Source of the DNA: Atrichornis clamosus
Taxonomy: Eukaryota; Chordata; Aves; Passeriformes; Menuridae
Assembly (NCBI GenBank): GCA_013400975.1
Contig: WBMZ01003058.1
Location: 1-64,000, forward strand
DNA: 64,000 nt
Direction of reading: 5' to 3'
A model generated the notes under the pieces. That model was not told the DNA's origin. It worked only from the letters and a program-made list of their open reading frames with translations, and made no database searches. A program made the translations under genes and the position numbers. This document shows positions 54,301 to 64,000 of the stretch, piece by piece. The first letter of the stretch is position 1; every line of letters begins with the position of its first letter.

Positions 54301-56035
54301 TTTACAAAATATTGGGTCAGTACAGGGCTACTTTGATTTCTGCCAAGTGATGCTTTTCTGTGTTACTACCTGCACAGGGTACCTAAAACAGCACCAAGCT
54401 TTGAATGTCTGGTTTGGTGTTAAAGGCCAGCTTACTGATGCCTTTCTAAACACACTCCCTAGGCCACTTACACTAATAGCTCCTCATCCTTATACCTATA
54501 GGAATGACATCCTACCTGGAGAAATTTGGTCAGACATCAGCATCTCTTGACAGGACGGGCCTCATTTACAGTCTTGCAGTGGCCCCCTCCCCTTACCCCC
54601 TTGTCTGCAGCTTGCACTGTGTTAAATCCTACCCCTCTGGCTCTTGCTGGGCCTCCAGACTGGTATTAAATGGAAGCAGCTGGCCTCTTCACCACCCTAA
54701 TCAGATTGAAAGAGCGAGGGAGGTGAAAAAAGTTAGTGCTTGCTCAGGCACATTTGACTGTCTGAGACGATTACAGCCTAAATGCTCGAAGGGGAGTTGA
54801 TGTTATGTATCAATTTATACAGTGAAATGACTTCTAAAGCCTTTTGGATACATAACCATGTAACACTACTGTTAGATGATTACCATGTGATCTTAGGTAA
54901 ATCTGCCTAAGGGTTCGGGCTTTTTTTGTGAAGATGTCCCACTCAAATAGATGAAGTCATCTGTCATCTGCTAATATATGCTAAATGCCTGCTAGTCTAT
55001 CAGTGGAAAAGCCAAACATCCCAGACTGCGTGAATGCTTCCATAACACATGGGAGCTATTTACTCTGTCAGGACCCATGAGCCAGGAAAAGACAGAGGAC
55101 AGCTCATATCTGCACTTCTATTATTTACGAATATTTCATTTATTTGCATGCGAACAGTGTGGTGGACTTGACAGATTTGAAGCATTTTTGCAGTAGATTT
55201 GTCATGGCTTAGTAATCAGGAAGGCCAGAACAGTTGTTTGTTTGAATAAGTCTTTAAAACAGAAGTTACCAGATTTGGGATTGGGTCTATATTTGAAGTT
55301 ATTGACTCCAAGGTATAAATGGCAACAGAGAGCCACAAGCTCCACCTTTAGTTCAGGCATGCAAGTGGGACTGGGGGTTGTTACCTCAACCAAATACAAC
55401 TTTTTCTAGGGTGGAGCCTGTGCAACAGCTCTGGCTATGCCAGTGCAAAGTGTGTGAACTACAGGGATGGATGGGTTCGTGTTGTGTTGCTTGGGTTACT
55501 GCCCGCTCAGAACATGCACAGCAGTGAGTTGTAAAATTGCATTTGCTACCTAAATAAATCTGTTCATCACACTTGTGCATGGTGGGCCAGTTCACCTACG
55601 GCAGCAGGAGAGCAGAGAGTTCCAAAGCCACTATGGCCATGGACTAGCAGAGAGGCTCAAATGGAAGACTCAAGCATTCAGATCCAGAGAATGTGGATTC
55701 CCAAAAACCCACAGGAGAGCCCAGGGCTTCCAGTGACTCAACATGCCTGGGTCTCTGCAGCTTGAGTCTGCCTTTTTCTGTCACAAGCTGCAGGACTTAC
55801 GTGGGCTAAATTATTTCCAAGCATGGTAGGAATGGTGCAGGATGCCCAGCCAGCTGGTGATGGGGGAAGTCCTCCCTCAAGCTTTCCAGCAAGCCAAAGG
55901 ACAAAGCTCAGCATTACCTGCTTATAAAAACACTCGTTGTGTATAGCAGGCCTCCAGACAAACTAGATCGGCTGGAGTCGTCGAGCATTTGGAAAATTTA
56001 CAGTTTACTCTGTTTTCTCCTTTTCGTACTTGCAG
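51366..56035 (+). other. CACNA2D4 intron
   Basis: Holds the GGGAA microsatellite and gap. No other element recognised. Confidence 0.9.
51680..51840. repeat. (GGGAA)n microsatellite with assembly gap
   Basis: Uninterrupted AAGGG units flank a run of 63 N at 51737-51799. The true copy number is unknown. The + strand carries consecutive GGG runs and can form G-quadruplexes. It lies in the intron 51366-56035. Confidence 0.97.
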
Positions 56036-56106
56036 ACTGGAAAATTTTTTGGTGCAGTGGATGGCTCAGTAATGACCCAGCTGCTAAACATGGGCATGTT
56101 CAGGCG
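56036..56106 (+). CDS. CACNA2D4: CACNA2D4 coding exon (GAVDGSVMTQLLNMG)
   Basis: This 71-base exon begins in phase 0 after TTTTCGTACTTGCAG and ends with two bases (CG) of an arginine codon before GTAAGT. It encodes TGKFFGAVDGSVMTQLLNMG then MFR. Family members have G.F.GE.(E/D)GA(V)...LL.MG here, so the match is clear. It pairs in phase with the YDYQAMC exon 840 bases downstream. Confidence 0.94.
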
Positions 56107-56945
56107 GTAAGTGGGGGATCTCCACACCGTACTTCTTGTTCTTCACTGGTGTGTGGGTCAGAGCGTATCGGTCCCTCTACGAAGCACTTGAGCAGGGAAA
56201 AACGCACATGCTGATGATGCATGTGACTCTCTTATTTAGATACAAGAGCTCCTTTAGGTACCTGCCCCCTCTGCTGACTCGTTCAGCCATCGTCACCACA
56301 CTCTGTTTTCTCCTCATCTCTTGCTCTTCCACCTGCTGCAAAACACAGAGAGAGACAGTAACTTCCAGTCTCTATGTGGCCAGAGAGCAGCTGCTTCTCT
56401 GTCTTTTCTAGGACAAGATGTTATGGGAAACATTTCTGGGCATTTTGGGTACAGAAGTGCTTCAGTTCCTCCTGCCACTCAGAAAACCTTTCTATGGAGT
56501 GGTTGTCTGAGAGCCCCATAGATGTTGCAGCTGCCTGACCACATTTCTTTTTCTCTTAAAAATACGTCTGTTTATCTCACTCCACTCCCCCAGCCAATGT
56601 CAAAAGAGAGTTCAGAGTTTCAGTGGCTTGAAAAAGGAATCAGGGGGACCTGAGGTAGTTACAATTAAAATTCCTCTGTTTCACAGCCTGCTTTACTCAC
56701 TGTCTGAAATTAGGGACATATTTCCTCCTGTGCTGACCCAGTTACATTAATCCAGAGCCTGTATTTCTTGCTCTGCAAGATCCAGCACTGGCCAAACAGC
56801 AAAGACACACGTAAGCAGGTCACTGCTTCAGTTAATACAGGAAGCAGTTCATACGTAACATTTTTTAGAAAAAGCTGACATGTCTGCCCCGTAGGCAGTT
56901 GCATTGTTTGCTTCTGACTGCTTGCTGGTTTTGTTTTGGCTGCAG
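56107..56945 (+). other. CACNA2D4 intron
   Basis: An 839-base intron; nothing further seen. Confidence 0.9.
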
Positions 56946-57021
56946 AGTGACCATGTATGATTACCAGGCAATGTGCAAGGTACCCTACCACCACCACAGC
57001 GGCGCCCGGCCCCTGCTCAGT
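56946..57021 (+). CDS. CACNA2D4: CACNA2D4 coding exon (VTMYDYQAMCK)
   Basis: This 76-base exon follows TTTTGGCTGCAG. One base completes arginine, then VTMYDYQAMCKVPYHHHSGA and RPLLS follow, ending in phase 0 at a GTACGT donor. YDYQAMC is a family hallmark, and the HHHS stretch resembles human alpha2delta-4 rather than alpha2delta-3, so it helps choose the paralogue. An internal GTACCC after AAG (56980) could act as a weak alternative donor but would not keep the phase needed by the next exon. Confidence 0.95.
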
Positions 57022-58781
57022 GTACGTATCTGTCTGCACACCGCCCTCCCTGGGCTGGGCTTTCTCCTGCAGGGCATCTCCAACACCTTGGTGAAGCACG
57101 TGCCACAAAAGACTTTAGTAGATGTTTGCTCGGGAATGTCCAGACTCATCTCAGGCAGACTCCTGAGGCAGGGGTGGCCACTGGCGGTGATTTCCAGTGT
57201 GGCTCTCTATTGGCACATAGGATCTCAGTAAAAATTAGAAGGGCTGGGGAAAGGACAGAAACTAGACTACAGCAGGCTTCACCTAAAAGCCAAGGAATGA
57301 GCTTGCAGCTGAAATGAACAGGAATGTTTTTACAGGGCATGGTTTTACTCAGCAGCTCAAGAAGGAGAGTTGCATTGTCAGGGAACAGAGTATCTGGGGA
57401 AAACTGAGTCATACGGGGAAGGATGAGTGAGCCTGGAGCAACAGAGAGTGTGAGAATGCTGGTAGCTCAGGGAACAAACTAACAGAGTGAAGGGTTGCAA
57501 TGCAACCTCCAAATGCAACCTCTCTTTAGGCTCATACAAAATCATCATCTAATCCTACTCCACATTCCTAACCTGGCCTCAAACAAGGCAGAACAAAGTA
57601 ATTATTCAACATTTAGGCCATTTCAAACTAGTAGACACAGCCCTAGAGAGGGATGTGTTCATTCTTGTTATCATCCTTTGATACTGAAAGGAGTGCTGGA
57701 AATACTCCTTACAGCTTGACATTGTAATTTTTTTCCAGTAAAAGAATTTTCAACAAAATATTACCTTTTAACAACATTTTTAACAATAAGTCTGTTTTGC
57801 AATGACTGTACATAAGCTGGCTAGATAAAATATTGTGATTGTAATGAAAATATTTGCTTGATCATATTCTCCAATTCTGATTACTGAAAGAAATGTTACA
57901 AAATATAAGCTAACAAGGTGAGCATTCAGCTTCCATCTCTCAGCTTCCCCTCTTACTAAAACCCTTGGAAAGGAAGAAATCAAGAAAAGTCAGGTTTTCA
58001 TATACATACATGAAAATCAGTCAAACTCCCAACCATCTGTACATTTTACTATTTGCTGACTTGTTTTAGCTGGAGATAAGTCAGCAGTAATGGGCCATTA
58101 TCTTGCGTCCCATGTCTACTGCTTCTGGTTTGGGTTTGAGGACACAGGCATGATTATGAGAGGGAGAGATGAAAATTAGACATGGTTACCATGAAGAAAA
58201 GAAGCAGCAGTATCCTCTGCAGATGAACTGTCCCTGGGATAATGCTGGATTTCCAATTTGTATCTGAAAAGCAAGAAGATGATAGAAGTCATGCCATCTT
58301 GAGGAAAAGCTGGATGAAAGCAGAGTTAAGCATAATCAATCAACAGCAGATAATACTAAATCCTGGGCAATGCTGTCGCTTGTCCCAGAAACACCACTTG
58401 CTATCAAAATACAAAAGCATCCTAAACTGGTGGTGTCCCATTTAGCCGTGTTTCTCTCCAGCTCTGAGCTCTGAAGGTCATCCATACTGGAGAGAAATCA
58501 TCAAGCAATTACATCTTCAAAGTCCTTCATATATTCCTGATAAACTCCCTGACCCTGATGGGGAAGGGGTGAGGAGATATTATTAGTAGCAAGGCAGCTC
58601 TGCTGGCTTTTGATGTATTTTCAACACTTTCCAGTGATGCCCAGACCTTGAATTTCCAGCCTGTCTTCAAGACCTCTGATCAGGGGAGGGAATTGGTCTG
58701 AAATGTGGGGTCCTGCATAACAATTACAAATTTTCTGACCAGGTCCTTATGGTATTTCTCATATCTTCTTTTGTTCTCCAG
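57022..58781 (+). other. CACNA2D4 intron
   Basis: A 1.76-kb intron, AT-rich around 57720-58030; nothing further seen. Confidence 0.9.
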
Positions 58782-58834
58782 CCAATTTATGCCTTTCTAG
58801 CTGCAGTGAAATGGCTGATAAGTGATTTCCTCAT
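58782..58834 (+). CDS. CACNA2D4: CACNA2D4 coding exon (AFLAAVKWLISDFL)
   Basis: This 53-base exon lies between CTTTTGTTCTCCAG and GTGAGT. It encodes PIYAFLAAVKWLISDFL plus two bases of an isoleucine codon completed by the next exon. The human equivalent is PISAFLTATRWLLQELVL. The hydrophobic, amphipathic character of this segment is conserved in the family. Confidence 0.92.
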
Positions 58835-59810
58835 GTGAGTACCAAAAGATGGGGGTGTTTGGAAGGCTCAAACCAAGAGGGGCAAGAGCTGAGAAGGCTG
58901 CAAGCAGAAGCCCCTGTGTAGGTCACTGCTGTCAGCCTTCTCCTGACATTCAACTCTGTGCCTTGCTCCTGGGAGACAGAAAGCTATTACTATTCCCATT
59001 TTGAGAGGCAGAGGCCCGGAGTGGGTCTGGGATTTACCTGAAGTCACTCAGTACAAAGTGCCTGAGTCAGAAATAGGACTTGGGTCTCCTGGGGCTCCGT
59101 GCAGATCCTTGATGCTGAGTCCTCTTGCCTGTCTCCTTCGCCCGTGATGAGCGATGCACATCTTCCTTTCACAAGGGAGAAGGCTGAAGAAAGCAAGCCA
59201 AGGAGTCAGGTCTGAGTGCCAGGCAAGGGAGGAGAGAAGGGAGGCTCTCCTCTGGGTTTGGGTTCACCTCAAACGTCTGGGGTGAATCAGAGTTCAAGCT
59301 CAATTTAGGATAAAAGTGCCACTGCTCAGCTTGCTGCACATGCAAAAGGGCAGATGTGGTAAAGATCCAGCTCTCAGGGCTTTACCCTATTGGTACAGAA
59401 TAATTCAATGTGGCGTGTAGTTACCTCCAAGTAGCCAGAGTTTGGGCTTCTGATGGCCACCATGCCTACTCCTCAGGTGGGTCCCACAGTGGCTGAATCC
59501 CCTCCCAGCCTCAGGGGCTGCTGTACTCATTCCTGCCTTCACTGACAAGCCTCTCGCACAGGATATACTTCAGGAAAAAGCCCATTCAGATCTTCCACAG
59601 TACAGATCCCACAATACAGAGCTACATTCTATCATGTAGAGAGGGGAAAAAAAATTTAAAAATAAGAAAAAAAAATCAGACTTCCACTGCCAGCAAATTT
59701 TTAGTAAACATTTTAGAACTGATACTCGCTGGGTGACAGGGCCATCTCCCTGACACCTGCATCCTTCCAGGCTGCTGAAAAAGCATCCTCTGTTCTTGCT
59801 CTTTTGACAG
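58835..59810 (+). other. CACNA2D4 intron
   Basis: A 976-base intron with the MIR-like remnant at 58985-59110. Confidence 0.9.
58985..59110 (+). repeat. MIR-like ancient SINE remnant
   Basis: TTACTATTCCCATTTTGAGA, GGCAGAGGCCCGGAGTGGGT, ACCTGAAGTCACTCAGTACA and AGTCAGAAATAGGACTTGGG resemble the MIR core in forward direction. It lies 150 bases after the CACNA2D4 exon 58782-58834. Confidence 0.45.
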
Positions 59811-59866
59811 CTTCCTTGTGGAGTTTAACATGAGTAGCTTCTGGCACTCAGACAACTTGGCAGATG
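59811..59866 (+). CDS. CACNA2D4: CACNA2D4 coding exon (FLVEFNMSSFWHSD), last in window
   Basis: This 56-base exon follows TTGCTCTTTTGACAG and ends before GTGAGT. One base completes isoleucine, then FLVEFNMSSFWHSDNLAD is encoded and one G is left over. The join reads DFLIFLVEFN, like the FLLEW/FLVEF stretch of human alpha2delta-4 and -3. The next expected exon, carrying the CDTEYP motif, was looked for up to 64000 and not seen, so the remaining C-terminal exons are presumed to lie beyond the window. Confidence 0.9.
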
Positions 59867-62800
59867 GTGAGTACACAAGAGTCCAGCCGCCCCACAGCAC
59901 GTGAGTGTTACAGCCACTGGTGACAGAAGAAACTGATGGGGAAGCCTGGCCTGGCGAGGATCCTGCCATCTGCCCCACACCTCTTCCTCCACAGACACTG
60001 GAATCCAGCTTCCAGATCCCACCACCATCACATCTACCCCCATTTCCACCCCCATTTCAGACTGCCAGAGCACCAGGGTGGTCAGGGTGAGGTCTGTGCT
60101 GCTCAGAGCACACTGTTTGCTTCCCTCAGGGTAACTTGCTGAGGAAGGGGAGATACTTCTTCCTGAGGACCCCTACCCTATGTGCAGTGGAATGAGAGAG
60201 GCCATCAGATGCAAAGCGCTTCTGTTGAAAGACTCCTTCCAGTCTCCTACAGGATAGGACAGAGCAGGGGTGGAGCAGCAGGCTCTCCAGAGCCTGGCAG
60301 GGGTCCCAGGAAGCCAGACAGAAAACTTAGACTTCGATAACGTATGGCAGGTTTCACTTTCCCACTGGACCCACTCTGGAAGAGAGATGATGGCGCATGG
60401 CATTGCACAGCAGCCAAGTGCAGCAGAGGAGTATTTCAGATCCAGTGACCTGTCCTGAAGCTCTAGTGCTGCCTGCTAAACACATGCCAGGAATCTCCTT
60501 AGTCCTATTCCTGCCCCTGCAGGCAGGGGGAATGTTAATGGCCCTGAGGAGACTCAAGGGGAAAGGTGAGGTGTGCTTGGCGCAGCCATGTAGGGGCTGT
60601 TTCTACCATCTCACTAATTATTGAACACTAATGGTGCTTTTAGTGGAGACAGTGGCACCTTCCATGCCAGCTGTGGGGCTGAGTCTTCTGCACTGAACTC
60701 TCCTGGCATAATGGGGAAACAGTCATTTTTCTGAAAGCAAAATTCCCTTGTAGTCAGAGAAGGAGGCCATGGCTGGCTCCTGTTTCTGTCCTACTCCCCT
60801 GCTCCAAAGAGGAGGCAGTAGAAGCTGCAGCTGTCCCTTAAGCAGCCCTGGCTGCTGTGTAACACACATCAGGATAACAGGAGTGGCCCCATGCAGAAAT
60901 CAGTGAGGAAGAGTCAGCTGAGCAGGTGCAGTAATCATGGCAGGGCTGCAGAGACTGCTCATTCTGGAGAACGGGCTAACATGGCATTCCTGCAGGCAGC
61001 TGCTGTGGATGCTCCGTGGCTACAGCTTGATTTAGTCTTGAAGAGATGTGAGAAAAAAGGGAAGGGGTTCTCACTGCTGTCTTGCTCATCACCATTTCCT
61101 TTTGTGCCTCCTGTGTCTCGTTCCCACATCACCTCCATGACTGCCGTGTGCAAATCCATCTGTTCGTGGCACTGCCATCTTGTGAAACTGTGCCGTGGCT
61201 CCATCGCCATTGTGTGTCTGTGTGTCATGGGACTTCTCCAGCCAAGGCTGTCTTCCATCACTGTAAGTAGAACCACTTAACAGCGGGGAAAAAAAGGAGA
61301 ATTAACTAAAAATTCCAGGGTAGAAAAGACCTTTTTCCACCTTTTATACAGTGGGGAACTTGCAGAAAGGTGTGACAGGGACAAGGCAGTGCCCGGCTCT
61401 ATTTCCCTGCTCTGCAAAGAAGAGGTGCTGTTGCTCATTTAGCCAGCTGAGCCGGGGATTGAAGGTCTGTCACTGAGAAATTGATAAAAGAAGGAACAGA
61501 CAAGCCTCCTCAGGAGCTGCAGTCCCAAACAACATCGTCACTCCTCACTGTGGTATGGCTGGGCCTGGGGCCCGTGTACCATGGCATGTCCTTCACCTTG
61601 GTTCCCAGCTGACCCATTCTTTTCAGTTGTTATTCCCAAACCAAAGACCAACCCGTGACTTCTTGCAGGAAAAACTATACAGGTCTTGTAAACTTCAGTT
61701 ATTAAGAGGCAGCTTAAGTCTTCTTTTCCACACCCCATGGCTTAGCTCCTTCTCATAAATCCCAGCCTGGCTCCAGGATAATGCAGAACGACTTTCAAGC
61801 GGTTCAACTGATAAGTATATGCTCTAGCTCATAAATCCACTCCTGCAGGCGAGTTAGAAATTTCTCCAAGACAGAGTCCAGACTGTGGCTGTGTTTGTAT
61901 CTCTCTGCTTCCATATCTGGCTTGTATTTGCCAATTTGCTCTCTGCCCAGCAAGATGTATGTGTGAGACAGAGATAGAGAGACAGTTGGAATGTGTCTTA
62001 CTGTATGAAGAAGAGGAAGAGCAAGAGAGGGTGTCTACAGATGAACAAAATGAGTGTCCATGTGTGTGGGGGAGTAGCAGGGTGGAAGAATACTATTGGG
62101 GCTGGAAGAAATGGATTGCACATGTTGTTAAGAAGGGGCTGTAGATTTTTGCCAGAGACGTTAACATTTTCTTGACTGCATGCCAAGGCTGGTGTATGCA
62201 AAAAATATGAAGCAAAGGAGACATTTTGTGAGAGAGAAATTGAGCACACATTTTTTCCGGGTTATGTGCTGAGGAATTAACGATCAGGGATGTAATGCTC
62301 GCCCTTGCCTGACTGTGTACCTCTGGCTCTGCAGCACTGAGCCTATTTCTGCTTCCCAAGTTCTCTTGTTTTCTGGGAAGCTGAGACTTGTGTTGGAATA
62401 TGGGCGTGATGTATTCAGACTGCACTCCTCATACAAATCTGCTTCTCAGAGGTGGTGAGAAGACATGTTTGCTGCCACAGATTTTTCACTGCTCTCAGCA
62501 TCTCAATTTCTCTCTGTGTTTATAAGGGCTTCTGCTTTTATGGACATCACCACAGGTTTGAAAGCTTTTAATTAAGCCAAAAATACTTCCAGCCAAGGCA
62601 TGCAGCATAGAAAGAACTATTTCTAGAATTCTGTAGATCATGGAAGTTTCTTTTTTTACTGCATGGTAATGTACACAGAGGATATTTTACAAGATAATTG
62701 ATTAAATTCTATGTGTTATATTGGTAACTAAGTGGCAGATTCTGTCACGCGTCCCAGAGTAAATCCACTGACTCGGGTGCGTGATTTATGCTGGTGGGAA

Positions 62801-64000
62801 AGAGTTCACAATCTGGGCTCTATAGTTCATAACAAGGCGCAGCAACAGCCTTTGCTGCTCAGAAGGATTGGTTGCCAAATGTCTGACAAAGTCTTTCTGA
62901 AGTGCAGATGGTAGCAACGACAGCCTGGAATTAACTCACTCTTTGCTATAAAGTTTGCAATTTGTTATCAGCTCCTCTGGCTGTTTACTAATCCCTGACC
63001 ACCAGACTCTCAGGGTGCTGATAACATTTTGATGTCCAGCATGTGCATGCAGAGGCTCAGCCCAAGCCTTTTGCTGATGATGTACATGCTACTGGGCTTC
63101 TCTGAACTTCTCAATACTGCTGCAGCTGCATTGCTTCCAAGCAAATTAAGTGGCAGTAGGCTTAAGCATAATCTCTGTCATAGGTCTTGTCTGTGCACAG
63201 AAGTTAGGAGATTTTAAAGCAGCTTCTTTTCATTCAGAATGTGCCAAAAAAAAAAAAAAAAAAAGAGTTAAGATGGTCTGTGAGGGTATTTGTGCCAGTT
63301 TAAAAATACAGCTTGGTGCTGGCCGTGTTTATCCTGAGTGTGGATCATCCAGTCTTTTAAATTGACTTTCCTCTTGTTGGGCCTGGTTCTCCAAGCCCAC
63401 CCAGTCCAGCACAACAGCCCTTATTCAATGCTGGTTGAGGCTGAGAGGCCTCAAGTGAACTTTTCTTCTGCATTTTCCAAGCTGATGGTCTCCTTCCCTC
63501 CTCCCTGCACCCCGTCCTTTACACCACTGTTTTTTATATTGCTTTAACTCCATCTGATTTGATGATATTGTAACAGGAACCTGGAGCTAGTGAAGGATGC
63601 CATTTTTACCAGGGACAGGGGGAAGAGAGTCCTGTTATGTCAGAACTCTTCGCCACTCCTGACATGAGCCATATGCTAAATTCTTGGGAGTAGTCTGCCC
63701 CAACTTTATCAGGTCACCTTTGTGGTCGTCACAGAGATTCTTCTGAGCAAGAACAGCACAATCCATTGCCAACAGCTGTGCTGCAGTGGCCGTGCTGTAA
63801 ATCCAGGGGTAGCACAACAGGACTTTGATGGTTTGTGGCTGAGGGACCAGCGTGTGCTCTTGCCACAAGCATGTCCCTAAGGTCTGTCCCTGGTCCAGAC
63901 TATGATAGCCTGGCCACGGGTTTCAGGGTTTGGAGCTGCTTTCCCAGCCCCAAGTACTGTGAACTAAGGCTGAAAGAAAGGGCTCCCTCTCTGTTTCTCA
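59867..64000 (+). other. CACNA2D4 intron, continuing past the window
   Basis: No exon with the expected CDTEYP block was found, so this is read as part of one long intron. It contains a 19-base poly(A) run and otherwise unique-looking sequence. Confidence 0.7.
63246..63264. repeat. Poly(A) run
   Basis: Nineteen A in a row; no recognised retrogene upstream. Confidence 0.8.

Noticed and set aside
59988..60110. CTTCCTCCACAG acceptor as the next CACNA2D4 exon
   Set aside because: The translation after it lacks the expected KKQ..CDTEYP block, and no matching donor phase was found.

Overview
The window is vertebrate nuclear DNA, almost certainly from a bird. It has short exons with GT-AG splice sites in very long introns, CR1 LINE fragments ending in the CATAGAAT-type octamer repeat, and a solo LTR of the avian ERVL type with a perfect 5-bp target duplication. 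There are no bacterial-style genes, rRNA or tRNA. The species cannot be named from sequence alone. Two genes were recognised by comparing translations with remembered human proteins; no database was searched. On the + strand are ten consecutive internal coding exons of CACNA2D4, the alpha2delta-4 auxiliary subunit of voltage-gated calcium channels (274-369, 2550-2677, 5951-6031, 46692-46753, 50318-50362, 51303-51365, 56036-56106, 56946-57021, 58782-58834, 59811-59866). Every intron phase matches the next exon. Joined, they give about 243 residues of the C-terminal part of the ectodomain. The exons for the N-terminal half lie before the window and the last exons, including the GPI-attachment region, after it. 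On the - strand, nested in the 40.7-kb CACNA2D4 intron 6032-46691, is LRTM2, a single-pass membrane protein with leucine-rich repeats. Three coding exons (30157-30091, 26383-25793, 24384-23930) give exactly 370 residues, the human length as I recall it. A small first coding exon, an in-frame stop and a poly(A) signal are visible. A 5'-UTR acceptor and two possible upstream non-coding exons (31879-31740 and one ending at 42331) can be proposed. Layout: 1-6.0 kb holds three CACNA2D4 exons, two CR1 copies and a CpG island that abuts the second exon. 6.0-23.7 kb is intron with the solo LTR, old repeats and two RFX X-box palindromes. 23.7-30.3 kb is LRTM2. 30.3-46.7 kb is presumed LRTM2 5' region, including a GC-rich promoter candidate near 42 kb. 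46.7-59.9 kb holds the last seven CACNA2D4 exons and a GGGAA microsatellite with an assembly gap. 59.9-64 kb is intron. No wholly new gene system was found. The best leads are the CpG island whose open frame runs into the CACNA2D4 exon at 2550, a possible in-frame 15-nt microexon at 47869, the X-boxes at 12948 and 22188, and the LRTM2 promoter and 5' exons.
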